Made by a program: the position numbers and the translations under genes. DNA of 52,215 nucleotides from NCBI RefSeq assembly GCF_001436505.1, contig NZ_AYYI01000026.1, positions 1-52,215 of the forward strand. Direction: 5' to 3'. Shown one piece after another: positions 43,456-50,377 of the stretch. Under the pieces are notes generated by a model. That model saw nothing but the letters and a program-made list of their open reading frames with translations, searched no databases and had not been told where the DNA came from. Source of the stretch: Loigolactobacillus rennini DSM 20253 (lineage in GTDB: Bacteria > Bacillota > Bacilli > Lactobacillales > Lactobacillaceae). Position 1 is the first letter of the stretch. The number at the start of each line of letters is the position of its first letter.

Positions 43456-43590
43456 TCACCACCCAAACCAAGACTTATATTTGCCTGTTTTAATTATTTG
43501 AATTAGCTTGACTAAACCTGCTCCGATTACTAGGCCAACTAGCCAACTTGGAACAGTAGCAATGTGGCTGCCTGCAATTAAATAAATCAT
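43456..43590 (-). CDS. Small membrane protein (44 aa)
   Basis: The ATG at 43590 overlaps the stop of the preceding gene as TAATG, a typical coupled start. The 44 residues hold one hydrophobic helix (about 14-31, SWLVGLVIGAGLVKLIQII) and a basic tail with Trp. No family known to me. Confidence 0.5.
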   Translation of the reverse strand: MIYLIAGSHIATVPSWLVGLVIGAGLVKLIQIIKTGKYKSWFGW

Positions 43591-43913
43591 TACCAGTTGA
43601 ACTCCTTCCAATGCTCTTCTAAGAATGGACCGAATACAGACGCCCTGAATCGGTAGTTACAACCCTTACCACCGCCGATAATGGCATGATCGTTTTCCAT
43701 CTGTTTGATTTCATGACTAAATTTGGGATTCCATATCGTATTTTCTTTGATCCATTTTTCGCTCTTATTGCCAAGAACTTTTCGCAAATCAGCCATAGTC
43801 CATGCACGACCAGTTAAAGCTTGTTGTGTTAAGTGGTCTAATTGCTGTTGCTTAATCAGTACAAAACCTGGTGGAATTTCCACCGGTACTGTTACCTTCA
43901 AGGTTTGTGGCAT
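43590..43913 (-). CDS. DUF771-like phage protein
   Basis: A 107-residue protein. The pattern of a short leader, VEIPPGFVLIKQQQLDHL, then GRAWTMADLRKVLGNKSEKWIKENTIW and a C-terminal YRF segment fits DUF771, a family found at the start of early operons in Lactobacillus and Lactococcus phages. The middle could be a helix-turn-helix. AAAGGATTG precedes the ATG. A plus-strand gene starts 54 bases away in the opposite direction. Confidence 0.72.
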   Translation of the reverse strand: MPQTLKVTVPVEIPPGFVLIKQQQLDHLTQQALTGRAWTMADLRKVLGNKSEKWIKENTIWNPKFSHEIKQMENDHAIIGGGKGCNYRFRASVFGPFLEEHWKEFNW

Positions 43914-43967
43914 AATATCAATCCTTTCTGTTATGCTTTAAATACATCAATAAAGGAGGTAGCAAAA

Positions 43968-44363
43968 ATGGAAAACATTGAACATTACAAGTCGTTATTA
44001 GGAAAACTGCTAAAAGTTGCGATGCAAAACGCTCGAAAAGCTAATGATGTTGCCTGTGATGCAGACCTATATTCATCCGACCACAAGAGTGAAGCTGTTT
44101 TGGGCTATGTTAGCCTTGCGTACTCAGATTTTCGATCAATCTGGACTATCGTAAATTCGGTAGATGGCTTGGAACACCCCGAATTTGATAACTTGATGGG
44201 AAAAGCGGATGAATTTTGTAATGAATTTCTTGATAGTTTAAAATCAGATCACAGCCAACACTGGACTGACATACATTATGGAGAATTAGTTAGAATAGCT
44301 TACTCTGTCGGTTTATTGCTCGATGTAGATCCAGTTACCGATGATGAAAAGAAAACTTTATAA
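43968..44363 (+). CDS. Hypothetical protein, opposite in direction to the early operon (131 aa)
   Basis: ATG at 43968 lies behind TAAAGGAGG, an excellent site. The 131-residue acidic, helical protein (SLLGKLLKVAMQNARKANDVACDADLY) has no signal or membrane segment. It is divergent from the DUF771 gene and convergent with the antirepressor gene, so it needs its own promoter and could be expressed in the lysogen. I recognise no family. As an isolated reversed gene it resembles a moron and could affect host or rival phages; that is inference. Confidence 0.7.
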   Translation: MENIEHYKSLLGKLLKVAMQNARKANDVACDADLYSSDHKSEAVLGYVSLAYSDFRSIWTIVNSVDGLEHPEFDNLMGKADEFCNEFLDSLKSDHSQHWTDIHYGELVRIAYSVGLLLDVDPVTDDEKKTL

Positions 44364-44414
44364 TTAAACAATTTTCCGATTAATAATTTTTATCTGTAAT
44401 GCCAATCTTCTTTT

Positions 44415-44459
44415 AGGAGTACTCCTTGCCACTTAAAAAAGGCTTGGAATGCTCCTTTT
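44415..44459. terminator. Bidirectional terminator between the reversed gene and the antirepressor gene
   Basis: AGGAGTACTCCTTGCC and GGCTTGGAATGCTCCT form an imperfect 16-base stem; T-rich sequence follows on the plus strand (TTTTAATTTTTT) and several A precede it. It stands between two converging genes. Confidence 0.65.
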
Positions 44460-45201
44460 AATTTTTTAGCATTGCCTGTCTAATCGCTGTTACGCCTTTA
44501 TCAAAATAAAGCCATTGTGGTGTTTCTTTATTACTGTACTTTGATTTACTGCTTGCCCAGCGGCCATATTCATTTTGCCCTGGTTGTTCTGCCTTTAAGC
44601 CAAGTTTGTTACAAATACGGCCTACTTTATTAGCCGAAGAGGCATTAACCAATTTAGCAACCTCCGTCGCGCTATATTCTTTATGCTGTAAGGCCGGAAT
44701 TATCATTTCACCCGTTATTTCCTTAGCAGCATTAGCTAACAATGTTTGCTTAGATGTTTCAGAAGCTGTGGCCATGGCAATACGATAAAGCGCATTTGCT
44801 TTGGCCGTTTTAGCCCTTGTCACTGCTAATTCAGCCTGTAAAACTGGATTAAGCTTCTCTTCGGGCAATTTATTAAGCGCTCTTTCCATAGCATTAAAGG
44901 CATCAATGTATTTAAACTTAAATTCAAGAGCTTTCTTACCAGTAAAACCCATAGCAAGTAAAGTGAAACCATCTCGATTCACAAAATAAATACGTCTGTC
45001 ACGTCCGTAACTATCCGCTGCCTTTCCTGTAAAAAACATTTGCGTAAAATTACACATATTCTTCTCCCCAACTTTGGGGATATCTTTTTCAAGGTTCCTT
45101 ATGTCACGTAATATGTGATCATGTCTTTTATTAAAACTAGTTGCAATTTGTAAGCTTGTTGTTACTGCTTGTTTGTTTTTCATGACAACTAAACTATTCA
45201 T
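44458..45201 (-). CDS. Phage antirepressor: Rha-type N-terminus with KilA-C domain
   Basis: Of 247 residues, about 1-110 form a Rha/pRha domain (SLQIATSFNKRHDHILRDIRNLE, then FVNRDGFTLLAMGFTGKKALEFKFKYIDAFN), and about 130-247 a KilA-C/ANT-like domain (EYSATEVAKLVNASSANKVGRICNKLGL). Such proteins are induced early and help to break repression. GGAGGG precedes the ATG at 45201. It is the second gene from the leftward early promoter, after Cro. Confidence 0.87.
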   Translation of the reverse strand: MNSLVVMKNKQAVTTSLQIATSFNKRHDHILRDIRNLEKDIPKVGEKNMCNFTQMFFTGKAADSYGRDRRIYFVNRDGFTLLAMGFTGKKALEFKFKYIDAFNAMERALNKLPEEKLNPVLQAELAVTRAKTAKANALYRIAMATASETSKQTLLANAAKEITGEMIIPALQHKEYSATEVAKLVNASSANKVGRICNKLGLKAEQPGQNEYGRWASSKSKYSNKETPQWLYFDKGVTAIRQAMLKN

Positions 45202-45252
45202 GCTTAAATACCCTCCTTTAAAAAAATTTGATAATTATGTCCATTTATAAAA

Positions 45253-45492
45253 TTAATAACTTAAAGTTGACTCGGGTGCAAAATTAATTCCGTCTCTGGG
45301 CCATTCATACAATTTAGCAAATGCATCACCCCATCCTATTGGAGTCTCTTCTGGATGCTTTTCATAGAATGAAATACGTTGGCGGGAAACCTTTATACCA
45401 AAGTATTTTGATAGTTCATTAGCTGCTTCGTTTTGACTAAACCCAGCATTAATTCTTGCTGCTTTTAAAGTAATACGTCTCATATCCAACAC
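45253..45492 (-). CDS. Cro-like helix-turn-helix regulator
   Basis: A 79-residue protein with an XRE-type helix-turn-helix (TLKAARINAGFSQNEAANELSKYFG, about 6-30) and a short C-terminus. It is the first leftward gene, divergent from CI across a shared operator, the place of Cro. I use the GTG at 45492 behind GGGGAGGG; an ATG at 45483 is also possible. Upstream of that the open frame contains the promoter. Confidence 0.82.
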   Translation of the reverse strand: MLDMRRITLKAARINAGFSQNEAANELSKYFGIKVSRQRISFYEKHPEETPIGWGDAFAKLYEWPRDGINFAPESTLSY

Positions 45493-45525
45493 TATTTTCT
45501 GTCCCTCCCCTCTGTGTATATAAAC

Positions 45526-45554
45526 AGTATAAGTCAACTTAAAGTTATAGTCAA
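45526..45554 (-). promoter_or_regulatory. Leftward early (Cro) promoter
   Basis: On the minus strand TTGACT (45549-45554) and TATACT (45526-45531) are 17 bases apart. The -35 lies inside the palindromic operator. Confidence 0.75.
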
Positions 45555-45581
45555 TAACTTTATATAACTTTGTTAAACTTT
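45536..45581. promoter_or_regulatory. Operator array of the CI/Cro switch
   Basis: AAAGTTAT-AGTCA-ATAACTTT (45541-45561) is a perfect palindrome covering the leftward -35. AACTT recurs at 45536, 45556, 45566 and 45576; the last three are exactly 10 bp apart. Repressor could bind cooperatively along one face of the DNA. Confidence 0.65.
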
Positions 45582-45584
45582 TGG

Positions 45585-45612
45585 TTGACATAGTGTTACA
45601 TTATGTTATTCT
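45585..45612 (+). promoter_or_regulatory. Rightward lysogeny (CI) promoter
   Basis: Consensus TTGACA (45585-45590) and TATTCT (45607-45612), 16 bases apart, precede the CI start by about 34 bases. The operator array ends just upstream of the -35. Confidence 0.7.
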
Positions 45613-45645
45613 TATTACGTGATATAGATAGGAAGTGATAATATT

Positions 45646-46104
45646 ATGGCTCAAAATAAAATTGCTCAGCAAATTCAATCACTCAGAACTAAAAGAGACT
45701 GGACACAGGATCAATTAGCAGAGCGTCTAGGGGTTTCGAAACAATCTGTTTCAAACTGGGAAACCGGATTAAAAAGTCCAAGGATGGGCGCTTTACAAAA
45801 AATGGCCGATATTTTTCACGTCAGCATTGGTTATATTACAGATGGAGATGACTTTGACCAAAGCATCGACCAAAAAATTACTATCCTGATAAAAAAATTA
45901 AATAAAGATAGAAAGCAACGTGTATTTAATTTTATAAACACACAATTATACGAACAAGAAAAAGAAGATATTTTTAATTCTCCCAACGCCCTTGCCGCAC
46001 ATGCTGATAATATTGATCAAACTTATTCCAACAAGGATATTAAAAAACGGACTGATTTTCTCGAAGAAGAAATCAAAAAATATAATAGAAAAAATGGCAA
46101 GTAG
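45646..46104 (+). CDS. CI-like phage repressor (XRE family)
   Basis: A 152-residue protein with an N-terminal XRE helix-turn-helix (WTQDQLAERLGVSKQSVSNWETGLKSP, about 19-44) and a helical C-terminus. It lacks a LexA/S24 self-cleavage domain. Together with the ImmA-like partner next door, this suggests induction by cleavage in trans and not by RecA-stimulated self-cleavage. AGGAAGTGA precedes the ATG. It keeps the prophage silent. Confidence 0.88.
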   Translation: MAQNKIAQQIQSLRTKRDWTQDQLAERLGVSKQSVSNWETGLKSPRMGALQKMADIFHVSIGYITDGDDFDQSIDQKITILIKKLNKDRKQRVFNFINTQLYEQEKEDIFNSPNALAAHADNIDQTYSNKDIKKRTDFLEEEIKKYNRKNGK

Positions 46105-46113
46105 GTGTTGCCG

Positions 46114-46644
46114 ATGAATAAATACGAAAATTTGGTTAATGAGTTGTATCCAGAAATTATTGTTTTAGAACCACAAAATCTGTATCAAAATACTGATTGG
46201 TGGGGAACTTTTAAAATCAAAGATAATCAAGCCTATATTTTTATTGAGCCCCAACAATCTGAAGCAGATAAATACCAAATCTTAAAAGAAGAATTTTACC
46301 ATGTTTTAACGGCTGTTAATATTTTGCTAGAGCGCCCTAATATGGATTATTATGAAAGGCTTTCCATTCGTAAGCAAGAACTAATTGCGCGTCATTTAGC
46401 ATACAAAGACATTGTGACTATTGATGATTTATTTGATTGCTGGAAAAATGACTTAAATACAGAATGGGAAATAGCAGAACATTTAGATATTACGTCAGAA
46501 TTTTTACATAATGCGGTTAAATATTTAAAAAGTGTTTATCCTACTCGGTTTACTATTCACACGACAGATGGAAAATACCTAGTAAAAGTTAATAATACAT
46601 TTAATTTTTATCGTTTAAGCCCCGACCAATCTGCTGCAATATAA
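46114..46644 (+). CDS. ImmA/IrrE-like metallopeptidase (variant motif)
   Basis: A 176-residue protein with the layout of phage ImmA proteins: a central LKEEFYHVLTAVN, where HExxH is expected, and KQELIARHLAYKDIV further on, like the usual R-E-A-x-A-x-x-x-A helix. The first His of HExxH is replaced (K/E), leaving E-E-x-x-H, so activity is uncertain. The ATG at 46114 follows the CI stop by nine bases. In ICEBs1-like systems ImmA cleaves the repressor; by analogy it may do so here. Confidence 0.75.
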   Translation: MNKYENLVNELYPEIIVLEPQNLYQNTDWWGTFKIKDNQAYIFIEPQQSEADKYQILKEEFYHVLTAVNILLERPNMDYYERLSIRKQELIARHLAYKDIVTIDDLFDCWKNDLNTEWEIAEHLDITSEFLHNAVKYLKSVYPTRFTIHTTDGKYLVKVNNTFNFYRLSPDQSAAI

Positions 46645-46678
46645 AAAATCCCCTAACCGCGGGAACGATTAGAGGATT
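46643..46678 (-). terminator. Minus-oriented terminator after the ImmA-like gene
   Basis: AATCCCCTAA and TTAGAGGATT pair fully on the minus strand (one G-U), and the run of A at 46643-46648 gives the T tail only in that direction. No minus-strand gene lies to the right, so it may block antisense transcription. Confidence 0.55.
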
Positions 46679-46732
46679 GCTCTTTATGATAAAGAAGGTA
46701 ACAACTTAATTATATCATAGGAGGAGATTGTT

Positions 46733-47248
46733 ATGTCAAAGAAGATCAAGGATGAAAATGGGAATGTTTATGTTAAGAAAAAACCATTTTATAAACGTTT
46801 TTGGTTTTTACTATTAGTTGTAATTCTGATTGTCGGGATTGTGTCACAAATGGGAGATGACACAACAAAAAGCAGCGCCAGTAACGATAGCAAGGTTGAG
46901 AACACTAAAAGTAGTTCTTCATCAAAAGAGTCTAAGGTCCCAACTGAATATAGATCTGCCCTTAACAAAGCAAAAGACTATGCAGATACAATGAACATGT
47001 CTAAGCAAGGGATTTATGACCAATTAACTGCAGACGCTGGGGAACAATTTTCAGAGGAAGCAGCACAATATGCAATGGATAACTTGGATGATATTGATTG
47101 GAACGCCAATGCCCTGAAAAAAGCAAAAGAGTATCAAGAAGACATGGATATGTCCCCTGAAGCAGTTAGAGACCAGCTTACATCTGATGCAGGCGAGCAA
47201 TTTACTGCTGAAGAAGCAGACTATGCAATCCAACATTTAGATGATTAA
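46733..47248 (+). CDS. Ltp-type superinfection exclusion protein
   Basis: 171 residues: a basic cytoplasmic start, one membrane helix (about 22-42), a Ser/Lys-rich linker and two 42-residue helical repeats (about 78-120 and 128-170), each with a pattern like ALNKAKDYADTMNMSKQGIYDQLT, DAGEQF and AQYAMDNL. These match the Ltp_host domain of phage TP-J34 Ltp, which blocks DNA entry of other phages, probably through their tape measure protein. Here the anchor is a membrane helix and not a lipobox. GGAGGAG precedes the ATG. It is expected to be made in the lysogen. Confidence 0.88.
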   Translation: MSKKIKDENGNVYVKKKPFYKRFWFLLLVVILIVGIVSQMGDDTTKSSASNDSKVENTKSSSSSKESKVPTEYRSALNKAKDYADTMNMSKQGIYDQLTADAGEQFSEEAAQYAMDNLDDIDWNANALKKAKEYQEDMDMSPEAVRDQLTSDAGEQFTAEEADYAIQHLDD

Positions 47249-47293
47249 TAATTTCTCTACTTCAAACCAATGATCATTATGGAGGGTTATTCC

Positions 47294-47764
47294 TTGAAAC
47301 GAACTTATGAATGTAAATACGCAGGACACACTTTTATTGATGTTAATGATACTAGTGTGACAATTCGTCGCAAAGGTATGCTTAATTTTATTAATCAAGG
47401 ATTAAAGGGTGCTAAATTAATTCCTTTTTCAAGTATTAGTGCCATTCAATTAAAAAAACCAGGCGTAGTCACCTCTGGCTATATTCAATTCAGTATTGCT
47501 GGTGGAAATGAATCAAAAGGCGGCCTTTTTGATGCTACCACAGATGAAAATACTGTTATGTTTGCTGATAAAAAAACATTAAAGGATATGGAAGAACTAA
47601 AGTCATACATCGAAACTAAAATCTCTGAATTGAATAATCCAGTAGCAAAATCAAATTCGCTAACTGGGCCAGAAGAAATTAAACAATACAAAGAATTGCT
47701 CGATCAAGGAATTTTAACTCAAGAAGAATTCGAAAAGAAAAAGAATCAAATATTGAACTTATAA
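47294..47764 (+). CDS. SHOCT-domain protein (DUF4429-like)
   Basis: A 156-residue protein. The first 110 residues are a beta-sandwich or PH-like domain (KRTYECKYAGHTFIDV, then IPFSSISAIQLKKPG); the last 30 are a SHOCT helix hairpin (EEIKQYKELLDQGILTQEEFEKKKNQIL). I use TTG at 47294, seven bases behind GGAGGG. Such proteins recur in lysogeny modules next to CI and integrase, and some affect superinfection; the function is unknown. Confidence 0.78.
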   Translation: MKRTYECKYAGHTFIDVNDTSVTIRRKGMLNFINQGLKGAKLIPFSSISAIQLKKPGVVTSGYIQFSIAGGNESKGGLFDATTDENTVMFADKKTLKDMEELKSYIETKISELNNPVAKSNSLTGPEEIKQYKELLDQGILTQEEFEKKKNQILNL

Positions 47765-47767
47765 AAT

Positions 47768-47798
47768 AAAAAACCACACTTGCTACGAACAAGTGTGG
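47768..47798 (-). terminator. Minus-oriented terminator after the SHOCT gene
   Basis: CCACACTTG and CAAGTGTGG form a perfect 9-bp stem; six A ahead of it supply a T tail only for minus-strand transcripts. It is the second hairpin of this kind in the lysogeny module. Confidence 0.55.
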
Positions 47799-47850
47799 GA
47801 TAGATCCTGTTAAAACAAGCCAATAACTTATTTAACATAGGAGTGAGACT

Positions 47851-48366
47851 ATGAAAAAGTTATATTTAATGTGTGCAGCGGCTTTGCTGGGAGTTAGTGC
47901 TGTGGGGTGCACCAATAATAATTCCAGTAATGCAAATAATAATAGAACCGAAACTACAAGCACTAAAGCTTCCGCTAACAATCTTAAAATTACAAAGGAT
48001 TTAGAAAAACAGTTTAATTCAGACAACGATAAAATTGTAGCGGTCGATGTGAAAACTGATGTGGTTGACGATCAATCAAAGGATAATAAACCACACGAAG
48101 AAATAAAAGTTACTGTTAAAGATAAGGATACAATCGAAAAGCTTAAAACTGATAAAAATGCTATTGATAATGGAAATGCCAGTGATGATCAAAAGATGTA
48201 TATTGCTGGGATCCAAGATATTATTAGTAATGAAGCTAAAAAGTTAAATAACAATGCTGATACAATCACGTTTGGCTATAAAATGGACGCTGACAATACG
48301 ATGTTAATCGCTGGCAGCAGTAAAACCAAAGACTTTGTTAAACCTGTTGAAATTAATATAGACTAA
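47851..48366 (+). CDS. Prophage-encoded surface lipoprotein
   Basis: 171 residues with a lipoprotein signal (KKLYLMCAAALLGVSAVGC): the lipid-bearing Cys is residue 20. A long Asn/Ser/Thr-rich linker (about 21-45) leads to a charged alpha/beta domain. It should sit on the outside of the membrane. Position beside Ltp, CI and integrase suggests a role in the lysogen, perhaps exclusion; the domain itself is not one I recognise. AGGAGTGAG precedes the ATG. Confidence 0.8.
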   Translation: MKKLYLMCAAALLGVSAVGCTNNNSSNANNNRTETTSTKASANNLKITKDLEKQFNSDNDKIVAVDVKTDVVDDQSKDNKPHEEIKVTVKDKDTIEKLKTDKNAIDNGNASDDQKMYIAGIQDIISNEAKKLNNNADTITFGYKMDADNTMLIAGSSKTKDFVKPVEINID

Positions 48367-48367
48367 T

Positions 48368-48406
48368 AAAAATAACACATCCCCACCGACCAAAGTTGCG
48401 GATGTG
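48368..48406 (-). terminator. Minus-oriented hairpin after the lipoprotein gene
   Basis: CACATCC and GGATGTG pair, with an inner CGAC/GTTG stem, and a T-rich tail follows only on the minus strand. It is the third such hairpin in the module. Confidence 0.45.
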
Positions 48407-48492
48407 CCAACGCAAAATTACCATGTTGCATGGCTCTTTTTGCATACTCTATTTTACATATGATTGATTTTATTTACAAGGAGGATATCACA

Positions 48493-49644
48493 GTGGCAAG
48501 TATCATAAAGCGGCACGGTAAGTGGCAAGCACGCGTTAATTATTATGATGAAAATGGTAAACGACGTTCTAAATCAAAAAGTGGCTTTAAAACTAAACGT
48601 GAAGCCCAATTATTCGCTAACGATTATGAGCTTAAAGCTAACGATAATGAGCTAGGTCCTGATACCAATATCACCTTGGCTGCCTATTTTAAACAATGGT
48701 ATGAGCTTTATAAAGCCCCTGCTGTATCACCTCGTACATTAAAGGCATATGAATACACTTTCAACGTTATCAACAAATATCTTCCCAAAATGCAATTAAC
48801 CAGTTTAAATGCGCAAAACTATCAAAAATTCTTACAAAAATATGGCGCTAATCACGCAAAAGCAACTGTTCATAAAGTTAACACCTGTATTCATGCTTGC
48901 ATCCGTAACGCAGTTTATGATGGTATTGTAAAGCGAGACTTTATAACACGGACTACTTTAATTTTTGATAAAAAACGTACTCAGCAAATTGAGTATTTAA
49001 ATATAAAAGAGATGCAACAGCTAACTACTTATATTCTTAAAAAATTAAATCCTAAATATGCTAGTGGCTATATGATTTTAACTGCTATTTATACCGGCAT
49101 GCGCTTAGGTGAGATTCAAGGCTTGCAATGGCGAGATATTAATTTTAACTTTAAAACAATTAACATAGTACGGGCTTACAATGAGTTAAACCACGAATTT
49201 AAGGAAACTAAAAATAAAACATCCAACCGCATCATTCGTATAAACGATGATTTGTTAAATGTTTTTAAGCAATTAAAAAAAGTAAGTCAGCCCAAATCTG
49301 ATAAAACACAAATATTTCTAGGCCAATCTGGCAAAGCCCCAACCTCTAACGCAGTTAACAAGGCGCTCAGAAATGCATTAAAAGCTAACCGAATAAATCG
49401 GCAAGGTTTCCATTTTCATTCTCTGCGTCATACTCATGTGGCCTATCTCCTTGCTAATCAAATAGACCTGTACGCAATTTCAAAAAGACTTGGTCACGCT
49501 GATATTGGAATCACAAGTAAGATATACTCATATATGATTGATGAATACCAGGTTAGGACTGACAATCAGATAGCAGATACCTTGCAAAATATTGTGCACG
49601 ATTTGTGCACAGAACCATCAAAAACGTTGTCAAACCAAGGATAA
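48493..49644 (+). CDS. int: Tyrosine-type phage integrase
   Basis: The 383-residue integrase has an N-terminal arm-binding AP2-like domain (about 1-50, HGKWQARVNYYDENGKRRSKS), a SAM-like core-binding domain (about 60-150) and a catalytic domain with R204 (GMRLGE), H309-x-x-R312 (HSLRH), H335 (LGHADI) and the nucleophile Y345. The start is GTG at 48493, eight bases behind AAGGAGG; the open frame continues 21 codons upstream without support. The stop lies two bases before the right att core. I see no excisionase beside it. Confidence 0.94.
   Translation: MASIIKRHGKWQARVNYYDENGKRRSKSKSGFKTKREAQLFANDYELKANDNELGPDTNITLAAYFKQWYELYKAPAVSPRTLKAYEYTFNVINKYLPKMQLTSLNAQNYQKFLQKYGANHAKATVHKVNTCIHACIRNAVYDGIVKRDFITRTTLIFDKKRTQQIEYLNIKEMQQLTTYILKKLNPKYASGYMILTAIYTGMRLGEIQGLQWRDINFNFKTINIVRAYNELNHEFKETKNKTSNRIIRINDDLLNVFKQLKKVSQPKSDKTQIFLGQSGKAPTSNAVNKALRNALKANRINRQGFHFHSLRHTHVAYLLANQIDLYAISKRLGHADIGITSKIYSYMIDEYQVRTDNQIADTLQNIVHDLCTEPSKTLSNQG
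49594..49610. other. Right integrase arm-type site pair (GTGCAC x2)
   Basis: GTGCAC at 49594-49599 and 49605-49610 are again 11 bp apart, within the 3' end of int and 36 bases before the right core. With the left pair this gives an attP with one pair of boxes on each side. Confidence 0.55.
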
Positions 49645-49645
49645 G

Positions 49646-49664
49646 GATTCCCTCCGGGCGCATA
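49646..49664 (+). other. Right att core
   Basis: Exact 19-bp copy of GATTCCCTCCGGGCGCATA from tRNA-Arg. The sequence upstream differs from the tRNA, so no second tRNA is formed. Confidence 0.93.
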
Positions 49665-49692
49665 TCAGTTATAATAAGAATAAAAACGAAAT

Positions 49693-49733
49693 AATAATCC
49701 CGCTAAATATATGTTTAGCGGGATTATTTTTAT
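49693..49733 (+). terminator. Displaced host terminator of tRNA-Arg
   Basis: AATAATCCCGCTAAA and TTTAGCGGGATTATT form a perfect 15-bp stem with a six-base loop and a T tail. It lies 29 bases past the right core and would be the tRNA terminator in a strain without the prophage. Confidence 0.88.
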
Positions 49734-49863
49734 TAAAACAATTAAAAAGATTGTACGTAAAGCAGTGCAATTTAAACTATCGATAACCTGTATCGTCTAA
49801 TTACAAACGCACTAATTTGGATAAAACCCACAATATGATATCAATCATAGCATTTTATATTGC

Positions 49864-50196
49864 TTATAAAAATTGTTCTTTATAAGAATAATCGCCGCCC
49901 CATGAACCACCGCACAGCATCGCGAACCTTCCGATTTTTGCGATTTGGGCAGTATACTCATCCTGCTCTTTTGTAAAGTGGATTTAAAGAGTGATGCCAG
50001 TAAAATAAATATAATTTGCTAACCTATTATAAATCGGTTCAATATCAGACAGTTTATCCGTTTTCTGGTATACACCTAACAATGCTTCGCGAATATCAGA
50101 AACGCCAGGTTGAAAATTTGCGGCCAGACTGTTATATAAACCATGTAAGGTTGCTTTCCCGTACCTTTTTTGTTGTAGTAACTGTTCCTTGTTCAT
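49864..50196 (-). pseudogene. Bacteriocin immunity-like gene with an in-frame stop
   Basis: From ATG at 50196 (behind AAGGGG) the frame stops at TAA 49984-49986 after 70 codons. The same frame is then open for 39 more codons to TAA at 49864-49866. Aligned with the paralogue at 50920-51285, both parts match in register: NRLANYI with NRLINYI before, and IHF after the stop at the same distance. A full gene would have about 110 residues, normal for enterocin A-type immunity proteins. A shortened 70-residue protein could still be made. Confidence 0.6.
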
Positions 50197-50224
50197 AATT
50201 TTACCCCTTAAATTTGAATGCCCC

Positions 50225-50271
50225 GAATATAAAGAAAAACACCCTATTATAGAGTGTTTTTCTTTATATTC
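50225..50271. terminator. Long perfect hairpin between immunity-like genes
   Basis: An 18-bp perfect stem (50225-50242 with 50254-50271) closes an 11-base loop and contains T-runs on both strands, so it can stop transcription from either side. It separates the first two immunity-like genes. Confidence 0.85.
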
Positions 50272-50377
50272 AATTCTTAGCAAGTACCAATCTTATGGTG
50301 AATTATAGAAGCTACCCAGACTTAATCAATGCAGTTTATAGCTTAACCTCAATTAGCAAATTTTTTGAATAACAAGC

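Larger units (their letters stand above)
11090..49664. mobile_element. Complete temperate siphovirus prophage with a metabolic cargo operon
   Basis: The prophage lies between two identical 19-bp cores (11090-11108 and 49646-49664), so the excised genome would be 38,556 bp. It has integrase, repressor/Cro switch, replication, packaging, head, tail and lysis modules in the usual order for Lactobacillus siphoviruses, read leftward from 45.5 kb. Large genes are uninterrupted, apart from a missing canonical start in the tape-measure gene and a frameshift in one small early gene. A four-gene plus-strand operon occupies the att-lysin gap. Without that 4.4 kb the phage would be about 34 kb, so the cargo should still fit in a capsid. 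Confidence 0.93.

Noticed and set aside
48430-48492. A longer integrase starting at the upstream ATG
   Set aside because: The strong AAGGAGG fits the GTG at 48493, and the extra 21 residues do not resemble the integrase N-terminus.
49864-49983. The CGGSWGGDYSY stretch as a class II bacteriocin
   Set aside because: It has no start of its own, lies in frame after the immunity-like gene, and aligns with the C-terminus of its paralogue.
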